From JADGQN01 sp035315185 (GTDB lineage Bacteria; Desulfobacterota; Syntrophorhabdia; Syntrophorhabdales; WCHB1-27): a stretch of 64,000 nucleotides of DNA. This document shows positions 8,521 through 16,503 of the stretch, in pieces. Position numbers and translations under genes: made by a program. Every line of letters starts with the position of its first letter. Position 1 is the stretch's first letter. The stretch spans positions 14,255-78,254 of the forward strand of contig DATFYE010000028.1 of the NCBI GenBank assembly GCA_035315185.1. The letters run 5' to 3'. The notes beneath the pieces are model-generated. The model was not told where the DNA came from, searched no databases, and saw only the letters and a program-made list of their open reading frames with translations.

Positions 8521-8769
8521 ATGGCCCAGACCGAAAAGCAAGCTAAAGAGAAGAAGCCGCCGAATATCGACATTTACAGGTCGTGGTGTAAGTCATGCGG
8601 CATCTGCGTTGCCTTTTGCCCCACAGGAACACTCGCCAAGGACGAAACAGGCGCTCCTTATGTGAAGGACCCGGAAAAGTGCGCAAAGTGCGGTCTATGT
8701 GAACTCCGGTGCCCTGATTTCGCAATCACGGTGGACGAGAAAAAAGAAAAGCCGGCGAGGGGTCAGTGA
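8521..8769 (+). CDS. korD: 2-oxoglutarate:ferredoxin oxidoreductase, delta (ferredoxin) subunit
   Basis: An 82-residue protein with two 4Fe-4S motifs, CKSCGICVAFCP and CAKCGLCELRCP. It is the delta subunit that passes electrons from the thiamine-dependent subunits to ferredoxin. The stop overlaps the GTG start of the next gene by 3 bp. The order delta-alpha-beta-gamma, followed by succinyl-CoA synthetase, supports 2-oxoglutarate rather than pyruvate or branched-chain 2-oxoacids as substrate. Homologous subunits of other 2-oxoacid oxidoreductases look alike, so the substrate is inferred from context. Confidence 0.9.
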   Translation: MAQTEKQAKEKKPPNIDIYRSWCKSCGICVAFCPTGTLAKDETGAPYVKDPEKCAKCGLCELRCPDFAITVDEKKEKPARGQ

Positions 8770-9908
8770 AGAAGCGAAACCTTAACGAGGTCCTGCTGCA
8801 AGGCAATGAGGCCGTAGTGGAAGGGGCGTTGCGTGCGGGGTGTCGCTTTTTCGCCGGCTACCCCATTACGCCTGCGACAGAGATCGCCGAGATTATGTCC
8901 GTGAGGATGCCCCAACTGGATGGAACGTTCATACAGATGGAAGATGAAATAGCGAGTCTCGGTGCTGTCATAGGGGCGTCTCTTGCCGGTACGAAATCGA
9001 TGACCGCTACTTCGGGACCTGGATTCTCGCTTATGCAGGAGAACCTTGGCTTTGCGTGCATCGCTGAGGTGCCGTGTGTAATCGTCGATGTAATGCGGGG
9101 AGGACCGAGCACAGGGCTTCCTACTTTTGCGGCCCAGGGCGACGTGATGCAGGCACGCTGGGGCACCCACGGTGATCATCCCATGATCGTGCTCTCTGCC
9201 TCGACGGTCAGAGAATGTTTCGACTTGACCATAAAGGCTTTCAACCTGTCTGAAAGGTTCCGGAACCCGGTGATACTTCTGCTTGACGAGGTGGTGGCTC
9301 ACATGCGCGAGAAAGTGGTGCTGCCTGAAGAAGGTCAGGTCGAGATTTTTGACCGTGTAAAGCCGAAGGTGCCGCCCGAGTGGTACATCCCGTACGAAGA
9401 TACACCCAGCGGCGTGCCTCCGATGGCGAGTTTTGGTGAGGGATACAGGTACCACGTGACCGGGCTGACGCACGACGTCCGCGGTTTTCCCACGAGCAGG
9501 CCGGATGAGATAGGCCCGTTTATCGCGCGCCTTTTCCGCAAGATCAGCCAGCGCTTTCCGGAGATCCAGATGGGCGAAGTGGATCAGGTGGAAGGGGCCG
9601 AAATTACCGTGATAGCTTATGGCTGTGTAGCCAGATCTGCAAAAAGGGCTGTTCGCGAAGCACGGGAGCGGGGGATCAAAGCCGGCTTCGTCAAACTGAC
9701 AACCATATGGCCTTTCATGAGGAGCCTGGTCGAACCGGTGCTTAAAACATCGAAGGCCGTGTTGGTGCCCGAAATGAACATGGGTCAGATCTCCCGGGAG
9801 GTCAAACGGGTTAATCAAGGATATACGCGCGTCATGACGCTCAACAAAGTTGACGGCACAATCATAACCCCGGAAGAGATACTTGGTCGCATGATGGAGG
9901 TGGCGTAA
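8766..9908 (+). CDS. korA: 2-oxoglutarate:ferredoxin oxidoreductase, alpha subunit
   Basis: A 380-residue subunit carrying the pyrimidine-binding part of the enzyme: LLQGNEAVVEGALRAGCRFF, GYPITPATEI, IQMEDEIASLGAVIGAS and SGPGFSLMQE. A transketolase-C-like domain follows (ITVIAYGCVARSAKRAV, VKLTTIWPF). Together with the beta subunit it converts 2-oxoglutarate and CoA to succinyl-CoA, CO2 and reduced ferredoxin. The start is GTG, overlapping korD, and its TAA stop overlaps the ATG of korB, so translation is coupled on both sides. The gamma domain is a separate gene here. Confidence 0.92.
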   Translation: MKKRNLNEVLLQGNEAVVEGALRAGCRFFAGYPITPATEIAEIMSVRMPQLDGTFIQMEDEIASLGAVIGASLAGTKSMTATSGPGFSLMQENLGFACIAEVPCVIVDVMRGGPSTGLPTFAAQGDVMQARWGTHGDHPMIVLSASTVRECFDLTIKAFNLSERFRNPVILLLDEVVAHMREKVVLPEEGQVEIFDRVKPKVPPEWYIPYEDTPSGVPPMASFGEGYRYHVTGLTHDVRGFPTSRPDEIGPFIARLFRKISQRFPEIQMGEVDQVEGAEITVIAYGCVARSAKRAVREARERGIKAGFVKLTTIWPFMRSLVEPVLKTSKAVLVPEMNMGQISREVKRVNQGYTRVMTLNKVDGTIITPEEILGRMMEVA

Positions 9909-10750
9909 TGGAAGAGGTCACGAAGCTGATCCATAAATACCTGCGCCATGACAAGAAGTTTCCCCACGTATGGTGCCCCGGCTGTGGTATCGGGATCATG
10001 CTGGGTGCCCTTATCCGCGCCATAGATCGCATTGGCTACGAAAAGGATGAAGTGGTGCTCGTGTCCGGCATCGGCTGCTCCGGAAGATTGCCCGTGTACG
10101 TCGATTTCAATACGCTCCATACGACTCATGGCCGCGCTCTCACCTTTGCGACCGGTATAAAGCTTGCCAAGCCGGGCCTCAAAGTCATTGTCGTCATGGG
10201 AGATGGAGATGCAGTGGCTATCGGTGGGAACCATTTCATCCATGCAGCAAGGAGAAACATCGATCTCACCGCAATTATCCTGAATAACAGTGTTTACGGT
10301 ATGACGGGTGGCCAATATTCCCCTACTACGCCGTATGGGATGAGGTCGACGACCACTATGTACACCAATATTGAACACGCGTTCAAGATATCGGAACTGG
10401 CTGTGACTGCGGGCGCTCCATTCGTGGGAAGAGGCACCGTTTACCATGCGACGCTGCTCGACGGGCTCATGGAGAAGGCATTCCTCAAGCAGGGCTTCTC
10501 GGTTGTTGAAGTAATTGCCCACTGCAACACGCAGTATGGAAAGTTGAATCGCCTGGGAGGGCCTGTGGAGATGCTCCAGTGGCAGCGCGATCACGCTGTA
10601 ACCGTGGAGTCCGCTGCCAAGCTTAGCCCTAAGGAGATGGAAGACAGGTTTCTCATCGGTGTGCTTGCCGACAGGGACCTGCCGGTCTACACCGAAGAAT
10701 ACGATCGCATCAGAGAGCGCGCAAAGCTGGCCCAGGGAAAGGAAGCATGA
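9908..10750 (+). CDS. korB: 2-oxoglutarate:ferredoxin oxidoreductase, beta subunit
   Basis: A 280-residue thiamine diphosphate-binding subunit. WCPGCGIG near residue 21 and GIGCSGR are the conserved Cys/Gly region. The ThDP/Mg motif is seen as MGDGDAVAIGGNHF through ILNNSVYGMTGGQ. It forms the active site with KorA. The start overlaps the korA stop by 1 bp, and the korC ATG overlaps the last 4 bp of this gene. Confidence 0.93.
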   Translation: MEEVTKLIHKYLRHDKKFPHVWCPGCGIGIMLGALIRAIDRIGYEKDEVVLVSGIGCSGRLPVYVDFNTLHTTHGRALTFATGIKLAKPGLKVIVVMGDGDAVAIGGNHFIHAARRNIDLTAIILNNSVYGMTGGQYSPTTPYGMRSTTTMYTNIEHAFKISELAVTAGAPFVGRGTVYHATLLDGLMEKAFLKQGFSVVEVIAHCNTQYGKLNRLGGPVEMLQWQRDHAVTVESAAKLSPKEMEDRFLIGVLADRDLPVYTEEYDRIRERAKLAQGKEA

Positions 10751-11334
10751 GTTTTCGATATGACATCCGGTTGAGCGGCTCCGGGGGACAGGGCTTGATC
10801 ATGATGGGGATTATCCTTGCTGAGGCCATTGGCGTGTATGATGGCAAGGAGGTAGCCCAGACGCAGAGCTACGGGCCGGAGGCGCGAGGAGGCTCCAGCA
10901 AGGCCGAGGTAATCGTGAGCGACGAAGAGATTGATTACCCCAAGGCCATGAAGGTAGACCTCCTGGTGGCCATGAATCAGAAAGCGCTCGATGAGTATTA
11001 CGAGGATTTGAAATCCGATGGAATGCTGATCGTTGATTCCACGTTCGTCAAGACAATCCCTGCGGCGGATACCATACAGATACCTTTCACGCGGATCGCA
11101 CGTGACCGGTTCAAGAAGGAAATGGTCGCCAATATCGTTGCACTCGGGGCGATCAGCGAGCTCACTTCCATCGTCTCAAAAAAGGCTATTGAGGCGGCTG
11201 TGCTGGCGCGTGTGCCAAAGGGGACCGAGAAGCTCAATCGAGATGCTTTAAGGGCTGGCATGTCTGCGGCAAGGCGGGTAAAAAAAGGTAGGCCGACAGT
11301 GGAACCGGGCACGTTGGAAAATGAAGATATATGA
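10747..11334 (+). CDS. korC: 2-oxoglutarate:ferredoxin oxidoreductase, gamma subunit
   Basis: A 195-residue gamma subunit with the CoA-site signature SGSGGQGLIMMGIILAEA at the N-terminus and TQSYGPEARGGSSKAEV in the middle, both diagnostic for the family. Its 3' end overlaps the sucC start by 14 bp, a direct link between the oxidoreductase and the enzyme that uses its product succinyl-CoA. Confidence 0.93.
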   Translation: MSFRYDIRLSGSGGQGLIMMGIILAEAIGVYDGKEVAQTQSYGPEARGGSSKAEVIVSDEEIDYPKAMKVDLLVAMNQKALDEYYEDLKSDGMLIVDSTFVKTIPAADTIQIPFTRIARDRFKKEMVANIVALGAISELTSIVSKKAIEAAVLARVPKGTEKLNRDALRAGMSAARRVKKGRPTVEPGTLENEDI

Positions 11335-12490
11335 GTATCAAGCCAAACGGCTGTTCCAGGAATACGGAATCAGCATCCCTAAGGGCGGAATAGCGAATTC
11401 ACCCCAGGAGGCGGTCGAAGCTGCTCATGCGATCGGCAGCATCCCTCTTGTTGTTAAAGCCCAGATCCACGCTGGTGGCCGGGGGAAAGCAGGCGGCGTC
11501 AGAACCGTCGATGGATCAGAATATGTAGGCGAGGTGGCATCCCTGCTTCTTGGCAGAAGACTTGTAACGCCGCAGACCGGGCCTGAAGGCAGACCGGTTA
11601 ATACGCTGCTCATCGAAGAGGCACTCAAAGGAGAGAGGGAATTCTACATTGGCCTCACGATTGATCGGGCTCGTGCATGCGCGGTTCTTCTTGCCAGCGC
11701 TGAGGGAGGGATGGATATCGAGCAGGTAGCGCATGAGGCACCGGAAAAACTTCTCAGTGAATGGATAGACCCGGGTGTGGGCTTGCGCCCTTTTCAGGTG
11801 TCCCGGCTCTGTTACGCACTCTGTCAGGACGGAAAGCCAATGAAGCAGATGACCGGGATCGTTACGAGCATGTATCGCCTTCTCATGGGGAAGGATTGCT
11901 CTCATGTTGAGATTAATCCCCTGGCGTTGACCGAGGGAGGGAAGCTTGTCGCACTCGATGCCAAGATCAATTTTGATGACAATGCGCTATTCCGGCATCC
12001 CGATGTATCCGTGTTACGCGATCCGTCTCAAGAAGATCCACTGGAGGTTGAAGCCTCTCGGCACAACCTCAACTACATAAAGCTGCGCGGCAACGTGGGT
12101 TGCATGGTGAATGGCGCCGGCCTCGCCATGGCAACGATGGATCTCATCAAACTGATAGGAGCTGAGCCGGCGAATTTTCTCGATGTGGGTGGCGGAGCGA
12201 CGAGAGAGATGATCAAAGAAGGGCTGCGCATACTGATTTCTGATCGGGACGTAAAAGTTGTCTTCATTAACATTTTCGGTGGGATCCTGAGGTGTGACAC
12301 GCTTGCAAAAGGCGTGACGGAGGCAGCACGGGAACTTGATATTAAGGCGCCCGTTGTTATCAGGCTGGAAGGGACAAACGTGGAGATCGGGCGACAGATT
12401 CTCGAGGAATCAGGCCTTGCTTTCAGTCCCGCGAGTAGCATGAAAGAAGCGGCGGAAATGGTCCAGCGGCTGCTCAAGGCAGCCGGTTGA
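11321..12490 (+). CDS. sucC: Succinyl-CoA synthetase (ADP-forming), beta subunit
   Basis: A 389-residue ATP-grasp subunit (MKIYEYQAKRLFQEYGI, IHAGGRGKAGGV, VEINPLALT, and the C-terminal NIFGGILRCDTLAKG). With SucD it makes ATP from succinyl-CoA, ADP and phosphate. The start at 11321 lies inside the end of korC. Length is standard. The next gene, sucD, is 213 bp away, with a foldback array between them, whereas sucCD are normally adjacent or overlapping. Confidence 0.95.
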   Translation: MKIYEYQAKRLFQEYGISIPKGGIANSPQEAVEAAHAIGSIPLVVKAQIHAGGRGKAGGVRTVDGSEYVGEVASLLLGRRLVTPQTGPEGRPVNTLLIEEALKGEREFYIGLTIDRARACAVLLASAEGGMDIEQVAHEAPEKLLSEWIDPGVGLRPFQVSRLCYALCQDGKPMKQMTGIVTSMYRLLMGKDCSHVEINPLALTEGGKLVALDAKINFDDNALFRHPDVSVLRDPSQEDPLEVEASRHNLNYIKLRGNVGCMVNGAGLAMATMDLIKLIGAEPANFLDVGGGATREMIKEGLRILISDRDVKVVFINIFGGILRCDTLAKGVTEAARELDIKAPVVIRLEGTNVEIGRQILEESGLAFSPASSMKEAAEMVQRLLKAAG

Positions 12491-12495
12491 AAAAT

Positions 12496-12684
12496 GTTAC
12501 GCGTTACGGGTTTCGAGTTACGAGTTTGAATACGTTGCAGGTTACAAGCAAATGCTCGTTACATGTTACAAAAAAATGCTGTTACGAGTTGCGGGTTACA
12601 AGGTACAGTAAGAAGGGTGTTACAGGCTTTGTTCTTAACAGATTTTGTTCTTAACCTGTAACGTTTTTGCTTCTAACCTGTAAC
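12496..12684. repeat. Foldback array of GTTAC motifs between sucC and sucD
   Basis: The left part has many GTTAC units in one direction (GTTACGCGTTACGGG, GAGTTACGAG, GGTTACAAG, CGTTACATGTTAC, GGGTTACAAGG). From about 12640 to 12684 the motif appears as its reverse complement (TAACCTGTAACG, TAACCTGTAAC). No reading frame is seen. Its position would allow it to modulate sucD expression relative to sucC. Confidence 0.8.
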
Positions 12685-12703
12685 AGACTATTGCGGAGCT
12701 AGG

Positions 12704-13576
12704 GTGAGTATTCTCATCGACAAAAACACACGTGTCGTGGTGCAGGGCATTACCGGTGGCGAAGGAACCTTTCACACGCGGCAGATGCTTGAATACGGTA
12801 CAAGGGTCGTTGCGGGTGTGACGCCCGGCAAAGTTGGGCAGTCTATTGAGGGCGTGCCTGTCTTCAACTCTGTCAGGGACGCCATTACTGCAACGGGTGC
12901 CGATACGTCTGCTATCTTTGTTCCACCCGCCTTTGCAGGGGACGCAATCATGGAGGCTGCTGAAGCCGGTCTCAGCCTGATTGTCTGCCTCACGGAGGGC
13001 ATACCAACCCTGGACATGATCGCAGCGCGCCATTATTTGAAACAAAAGAAGGTCAAATTGATCGGTCCGAATACACCCGGTGTTATATCGACCGGAAAAT
13101 CAAAGGTAGGCGTGATGGCAGGTTATATTCACAGAGTCGGGCACGTCGGAATAGTTTCTCGCAGCGGGACCCTCACGTACGAAGTGGTTGACCAGCTTTC
13201 GAAACTCGGTGTGGGCCAGTCGACCTGCGTTGGTATAGGCGGAGACCCCATCATCGGACTTTCATTTGTCGATGTGCTAGAGCTGTTCCAGGCGGACTCA
13301 GAGACCGCAGCCGTGGTCATGATCGGTGAGATCGGCGGCGCGCAGGAAGAGGCCGCTGCCCTATTCTATCAGAACCGGATGACAAAACCACTCGTTGCGT
13401 TTATAGCGGGCCTCAGCGCGCCGCCGGAACGCAGGATGGGACATGCCGGTGCCATTATCTCACGCGGTGTGGGTGGCGCGGGTGAAAAGATAAGAGCGCT
13501 GGAGGCTGCCGGTGTGCGGGTTGTGAAGAACCCGGCAGAAGTGGGCCTCACCGTCGCTGAGGTTTTACCCAAGTAA
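12704..13576 (+). CDS. sucD: Succinyl-CoA synthetase, alpha subunit
   Basis: A 290-residue subunit with the CoA-binding Rossmann domain (VVVQGITGGEGTFHTRQMLEYGT), GPNTPGV, and the phospho-His site MGHAGAII near residue 247. It starts with GTG at 12704. AGCTAGGG just before it is a weak ribosome site. It works as a heterodimer or heterotetramer with SucC. The intervening array is the only oddity. Confidence 0.95.
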   Translation: MSILIDKNTRVVVQGITGGEGTFHTRQMLEYGTRVVAGVTPGKVGQSIEGVPVFNSVRDAITATGADTSAIFVPPAFAGDAIMEAAEAGLSLIVCLTEGIPTLDMIAARHYLKQKKVKLIGPNTPGVISTGKSKVGVMAGYIHRVGHVGIVSRSGTLTYEVVDQLSKLGVGQSTCVGIGGDPIIGLSFVDVLELFQADSETAAVVMIGEIGGAQEEAAALFYQNRMTKPLVAFIAGLSAPPERRMGHAGAIISRGVGGAGEKIRALEAAGVRVVKNPAEVGLTVAEVLPK

Positions 13577-13628
13577 GCCTCAATCTGAAAAGTATCCGTG
13601 TCTTGCTCTTGATGAGATGGATCGTGCT

Positions 13629-13768
13629 GTGCGGGGTTGAATTCTAATGATAGAGCTAGGCGACCAGGAGGATAGCCCACCCGCACGCGGGTACCCGGGC
13701 GTACTATAGTACGTCGGAGTCGTGCCGACGCAGGCAACGAAGCTATAGCTTAGAATTCAACCCCGCAC
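13629..13768. repeat. Foldback element, copy 2
   Basis: Perfect 19-bp inverted arms: GTGCGGGGTTGAATTCTAA (13629-13647) and TTAGAATTCAACCCCGCAC (13750-13768). The interior has CGCGGGTACCCGGGCGTACT and the CGACGCAGGCAACGAAG segment shared with other copies. The arm sequence is unlike that of the other copies although the core is related. The right arm ends on the last base of the stop codon of the following minus-strand gene. Confidence 0.85.
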
Positions 13769-14880
13769 TAGCTGGAGCGCTCGGGCTCTAAGGGCTGTAT
13801 GGCCGCAGGCTTTTTCTCTGCCGCCTGATTTGTACTATTGGTCAGAAGCTTTGAAAGGTTGCGTATTCTGCCTTCCCACGCATTTGCAAATTTCTTGTAG
13901 CCTTTCAGGCCCCTCAAGGAAGTCTGGCGCAATTCCAGGTAAAGCTGCGGATCGCCGTCCGAGTTGCCGAGTGCCTGGATCGCGGTATTCGGCCGGTGCA
14001 TGAACGTGTCGAAATGTATAATATTGAGCGGGTAAGAAAGCTTGTCACACCCCGCCCGGTACCAGATTTTCTTATAGATCTGTTTTGCCTTTCCTACATC
14101 CAGTTCGCTCACGTTTTTGGCTATGCGGCCCATTGGATCAAGGTCTTTAAGGGTAGTCTGCAAGATACCGAATCTGGCAGGCCCTTTGCCATTATCGTTC
14201 TGAACCATGTTTGTGCCTTCATGCTTTATTATAAAGGTAGCAGCGGTTTCGAAGTTGCTGGGTGTCTTTTTCTTGGAAAGAACTTGAGCTGTGTCGGCGG
14301 CACCGGATTGCCCGTCGGTCTCCGCGATCGGCGTGTTGAGCTTCACATAGGCGGCCAGCTGATCTACTCGAGTCCTCATCTGAGTTCTGTTCGGCGCGTA
14401 AGCCTTGATCCCATCCTGAAGCGATTTTCGCACGTCGAGGTAGACTTGCGGGTCTCCCTGAGCCTTTTTTAATGCCTCAATTCCTGTGCGTGGTCTCTGT
14501 ACATACGTGTCAAAATGGACGACATTTAAAGGGTAGGGCAGCTTATCGCAGCCAGCCCTTTCCCAAATCTTTCGATAAATCTGTTTAGCTTTTGTTTCGT
14601 CGAGCTGGCTTACGTGCTCTGCGATTTTTCCTTTGGGATCGTAATCTTTCAGCGTTGTCTGCATGATGCCATACTTCATCGGATTCTCGCCCGCCACATA
14701 GCCCTTCTTATTTTCGAGCACGAAGCTGACGGCGCTATCGAACGCCTGGTCTTTGGACTGCTGTGATGCCAGAACTCCGGAAAAGGACTCGGAGGCCAAT
14801 TCCGAGGATGGCCTCGGGGAGGTCGAAGCTGGAATAATTGCGCCTCGGTAGATCTGCCTTACCTCGTCAATGTCATGCAT
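13768..14880 (-). CDS. Protein with two tandem GH108-like (lysozyme/secretion activator) domains
   Basis: A 370-residue protein made of two similar halves of ~130 residues. Each has a YGIMQTTLKDYDP or FGILQTTLKDLDP segment, then KAKQIYRKIWERAGCDKLPYPL or its near copy, and HFDTYVQRP or HFDTFMHRP. This order fits the GH108 muramidase-like family. The C-terminal half keeps a Glu at KHEG, the usual catalytic position. The first half has Lys-rich ENKKG there and may be inactive. AAGGAGG before the ATG at 14880 decides the start. An in-frame extension to 14940 lacks such a site. No signal peptide is seen. Peptidoglycan hydrolysis is inferred only. Confidence 0.7.
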   Translation of the reverse strand: MHDIDEVRQIYRGAIIPASTSPRPSSELASESFSGVLASQQSKDQAFDSAVSFVLENKKGYVAGENPMKYGIMQTTLKDYDPKGKIAEHVSQLDETKAKQIYRKIWERAGCDKLPYPLNVVHFDTYVQRPRTGIEALKKAQGDPQVYLDVRKSLQDGIKAYAPNRTQMRTRVDQLAAYVKLNTPIAETDGQSGAADTAQVLSKKKTPSNFETAATFIIKHEGTNMVQNDNGKGPARFGILQTTLKDLDPMGRIAKNVSELDVGKAKQIYKKIWYRAGCDKLSYPLNIIHFDTFMHRPNTAIQALGNSDGDPQLYLELRQTSLRGLKGYKKFANAWEGRIRNLSKLLTNSTNQAAEKKPAAIQPLEPERSS

Positions 14881-14942
14881 AGGACCTCCTTGTCGCGTTT
14901 TGGCACGATATTGCCACTTCAATTCTTGTGCCAGTACCATAT

Positions 14943-15130
14943 GGGGTCATGGGTCACGGGTCAAGGGTCACGTATTAAGCAGGAGAAAGCCCAAGAAAAA
15001 GGGTTAAAAGGCGGATCTGCGCCTGGGAAATGGCTGTGACACTCGAGTTTTTCATTGACCTCTTTGAGTCAAGAATATGACATCTCGCTGTCTGGCTCAC
15101 CCATGGCCCTTGCCCCATGACCCGTGCCCC
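14943..15130. repeat. Foldback array of GGGTCA motifs
   Basis: GGGTCATGGGTCACGGGTCA and following units (14943-14972) are mirrored as reverse complement at 15098-15130 (CCATGGCCCTTGCCCCATGA, CCCGTGCCCC), with a ~125-bp unrelated segment between. Part of the 428-bp gene-free stretch 14881-15308. Confidence 0.7.
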
Positions 15131-15188
15131 TTACTTTTGATGGTTCTTGACCCCGTTCTTCGCCTCTGATACCATAAGTTGCAACAGT

Positions 15189-15291
15189 GGAAGCGAACAC
15201 GCGCAAGCGGGTACCCGGAGGAAGCGGATATGCGGAAAAGTAAGAGTAGGGATTTTGTATTTCGCTTCCTCGCTTCTTCGCTTCATCGCAT
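15189..15291. repeat. Foldback array of GAAGCG motifs, copy A
   Basis: GGAAGCGAAC, GGAGGAAGCGGATATGCGG and similar units on the left are answered on the right by TTCGCTTCCTCGCTTCTTCG and CTTCATCGCAT. A GGGTACCCGG palindrome lies within. A similar array lies at 20773-20864, sharing GAGGAAGCGGATATGCGGAA. Confidence 0.7.
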
Positions 15292-15308
15292 CCCCTTGGG
15301 GTCTAATC

Positions 15309-15641
15309 ATGGACAGTGACGAATTTGAGCGTGATCCGGCGGTTCGCAGCATGCGGCGCGTTTTTTCGCAGATGGAGAAGCTTCAGCAAAAGATGCTTGA
15401 GGCTGCTACGCTGCCTCCGCTCGACCGCAGGCTCCGCGCGTGGCGCGAGCAAACACTCCAGTTATTTGAGCAGGCCTGGGCTAGGGCTAACAAGCGGGGT
15501 TTGACCAAGACTGAGGAAGAAGCCGCCCTTCTCTACGCTCTTTGTCTGGCGCGCATCCTTGAACGGGGCAGAGTCCGGGTATCTCCGGCGCTGCCGCGAA
15601 ATGAGGAGCTGGAGCAAGTCATCCAGGAGATACTCAAATGA
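15309..15641 (+). CDS. Hypothetical helical protein (110 aa)
   Basis: Not recognised. The ATG at 15309 starts MDSDEFERDPAVRS. An upstream extension would run through the repeat array and is rejected. The sequence is predicted mostly helical and charged (SQMEKLQQKMLEAATL, LRAWREQTLQLFEQAWARA, EEEAALLYALCLARILE), with no membrane segment. The ATG of the next gene overlaps its stop (ATGA), so the two are very likely cotranslated partners. Confidence 0.7.
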   Translation: MDSDEFERDPAVRSMRRVFSQMEKLQQKMLEAATLPPLDRRLRAWREQTLQLFEQAWARANKRGLTKTEEEAALLYALCLARILERGRVRVSPALPRNEELEQVIQEILK

Positions 15642-15973
15642 TTCGTGCACGCCTCTTCGGCCGGTGTCGCATCTACCACGACCCTGTTTCTCCTGTCTTG
15701 AAAGCTCCGGCGCAAATCGGATGGAACGCCTGGTTCAGAAGTATTGATCTCGTTACGCCGCAGCCCCTGAGAGGCGAAGAGCTCTTGAAGCGCACGCGGG
15801 GCTGGTGGACGGTCGAACCGAATGACGTGGCGGAGGTGGTGAAGCAGTTCGGCAGGCTCGTTGTGGGAGACGGAGGCGAACTCATGGTCGAACTGTCGGA
15901 CGAGAATGCGGCAGACGCCCTCTCAAAGGCTTTGGCCGCGCGATTCGGTGACCAGGTACAGGTTGCTCCGTGA
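15638..15973 (+). CDS. Hypothetical protein (111 aa)
   Basis: Not recognised. It begins MIRARLFGRCRIYHDPVSPV and ends FGDQVQVAP, with a mixed alpha/beta pattern and no signal or membrane helix. It overlaps the preceding small gene by 4 bp. Codon use looks like that of the neighbours, which supports it as a real gene. Confidence 0.65.
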   Translation: MIRARLFGRCRIYHDPVSPVLKAPAQIGWNAWFRSIDLVTPQPLRGEELLKRTRGWWTVEPNDVAEVVKQFGRLVVGDGGELMVELSDENAADALSKALAARFGDQVQVAP

Positions 15974-16125
15974 AGGACTGATGATGAAAATGGCGCACGA
16001 TCCTCTAAGTTCTTCAACCGTTTTTCCTAACGAAAATAGCCTTTTGGTCAATTGCTTTGGCCGGATGAAGTGGTAGACTACTCATATTGTGTCGAGGAGA
16101 CAGTTAGGCGTTTTGGAGGGGAGCC

Positions 16126-16335
16126 ATGATACACGTTAAATACCAGGATAACAGCTACGACTATGTGGATGATAATATGCTCGATTACCTCATCGCATCC
16201 AACAGCATCAAGGAGTTTTACCGCCCCTCAGACGCGGAGTGGGTTGATGTAAGCGAAGCGCCCATAAGGGGCGCCGGACTTCCTTACATAGGCCCGGAAC
16301 GCAGACGATCACCGAACTATTTCAAAACATCCTGA
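16126..16335 (+). CDS. Small protein resembling the GSU3473 family
   Basis: A 69-residue protein: MIHVKYQDNSYDYVDDNMLD opening, LIASNSIKEFYRPSDAEWV, then GLPYIGPERRRSP. The pattern of a short beta-rich start and a YIGPERR end resembles small Geobacter-type proteins annotated GSU3473 (recalled, not searched). Strong ribosome site GGAGGGG before the ATG. Function unknown. Confidence 0.7.
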   Translation: MIHVKYQDNSYDYVDDNMLDYLIASNSIKEFYRPSDAEWVDVSEAPIRGAGLPYIGPERRRSPNYFKTS

Positions 16336-16353
16336 TTCTACTCGGCGATACTC

Positions 16354-16436
16354 GTCTATTTAGTCTATCTAGTCCATTTAGTCCATATGGTCAGAAAGAC
16401 CAAACGACCAGATAGACAAAATAGACCAAATAGACC
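16354..16436. repeat. Foldback array of TAGTCCA/TAGACCA motifs
   Basis: The left half has GTCTATTTAGTCTATC and TAGTCCATTTAGTCC. The right half (16398-16436) has GACCAGATAGACAAAATAGACC and AAATAGACC, the reverse complement pattern, with an ~8-bp period. It occupies most of the gap before amrB. Confidence 0.78.
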
Positions 16437-16467
16437 AGCCTTCCGCTTTCGCGCCCGTACATTTCAA

Positions 16468-16495
16468 TTGACTATCCTGCCATATGGTCTAAAAT
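16468..16495 (+). promoter_or_regulatory. Putative promoter of amrB
   Basis: TTGACT (16468-16473), a 16-bp spacer and TAAAAT (16490-16495). The predicted transcript start would be within a few bases of the ATG at 16504, and no Shine-Dalgarno is visible, so a leaderless mRNA is possible. Confidence 0.5.
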
Positions 16496-16503
16496 ATTAG
16501 AGC

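Noticed and set aside
12496..16436. CRISPR-like arrays among the short repeats
   Set aside because: Units are too short and variable, lack unique spacers of constant length and occur on both strands. No cas genes are present.
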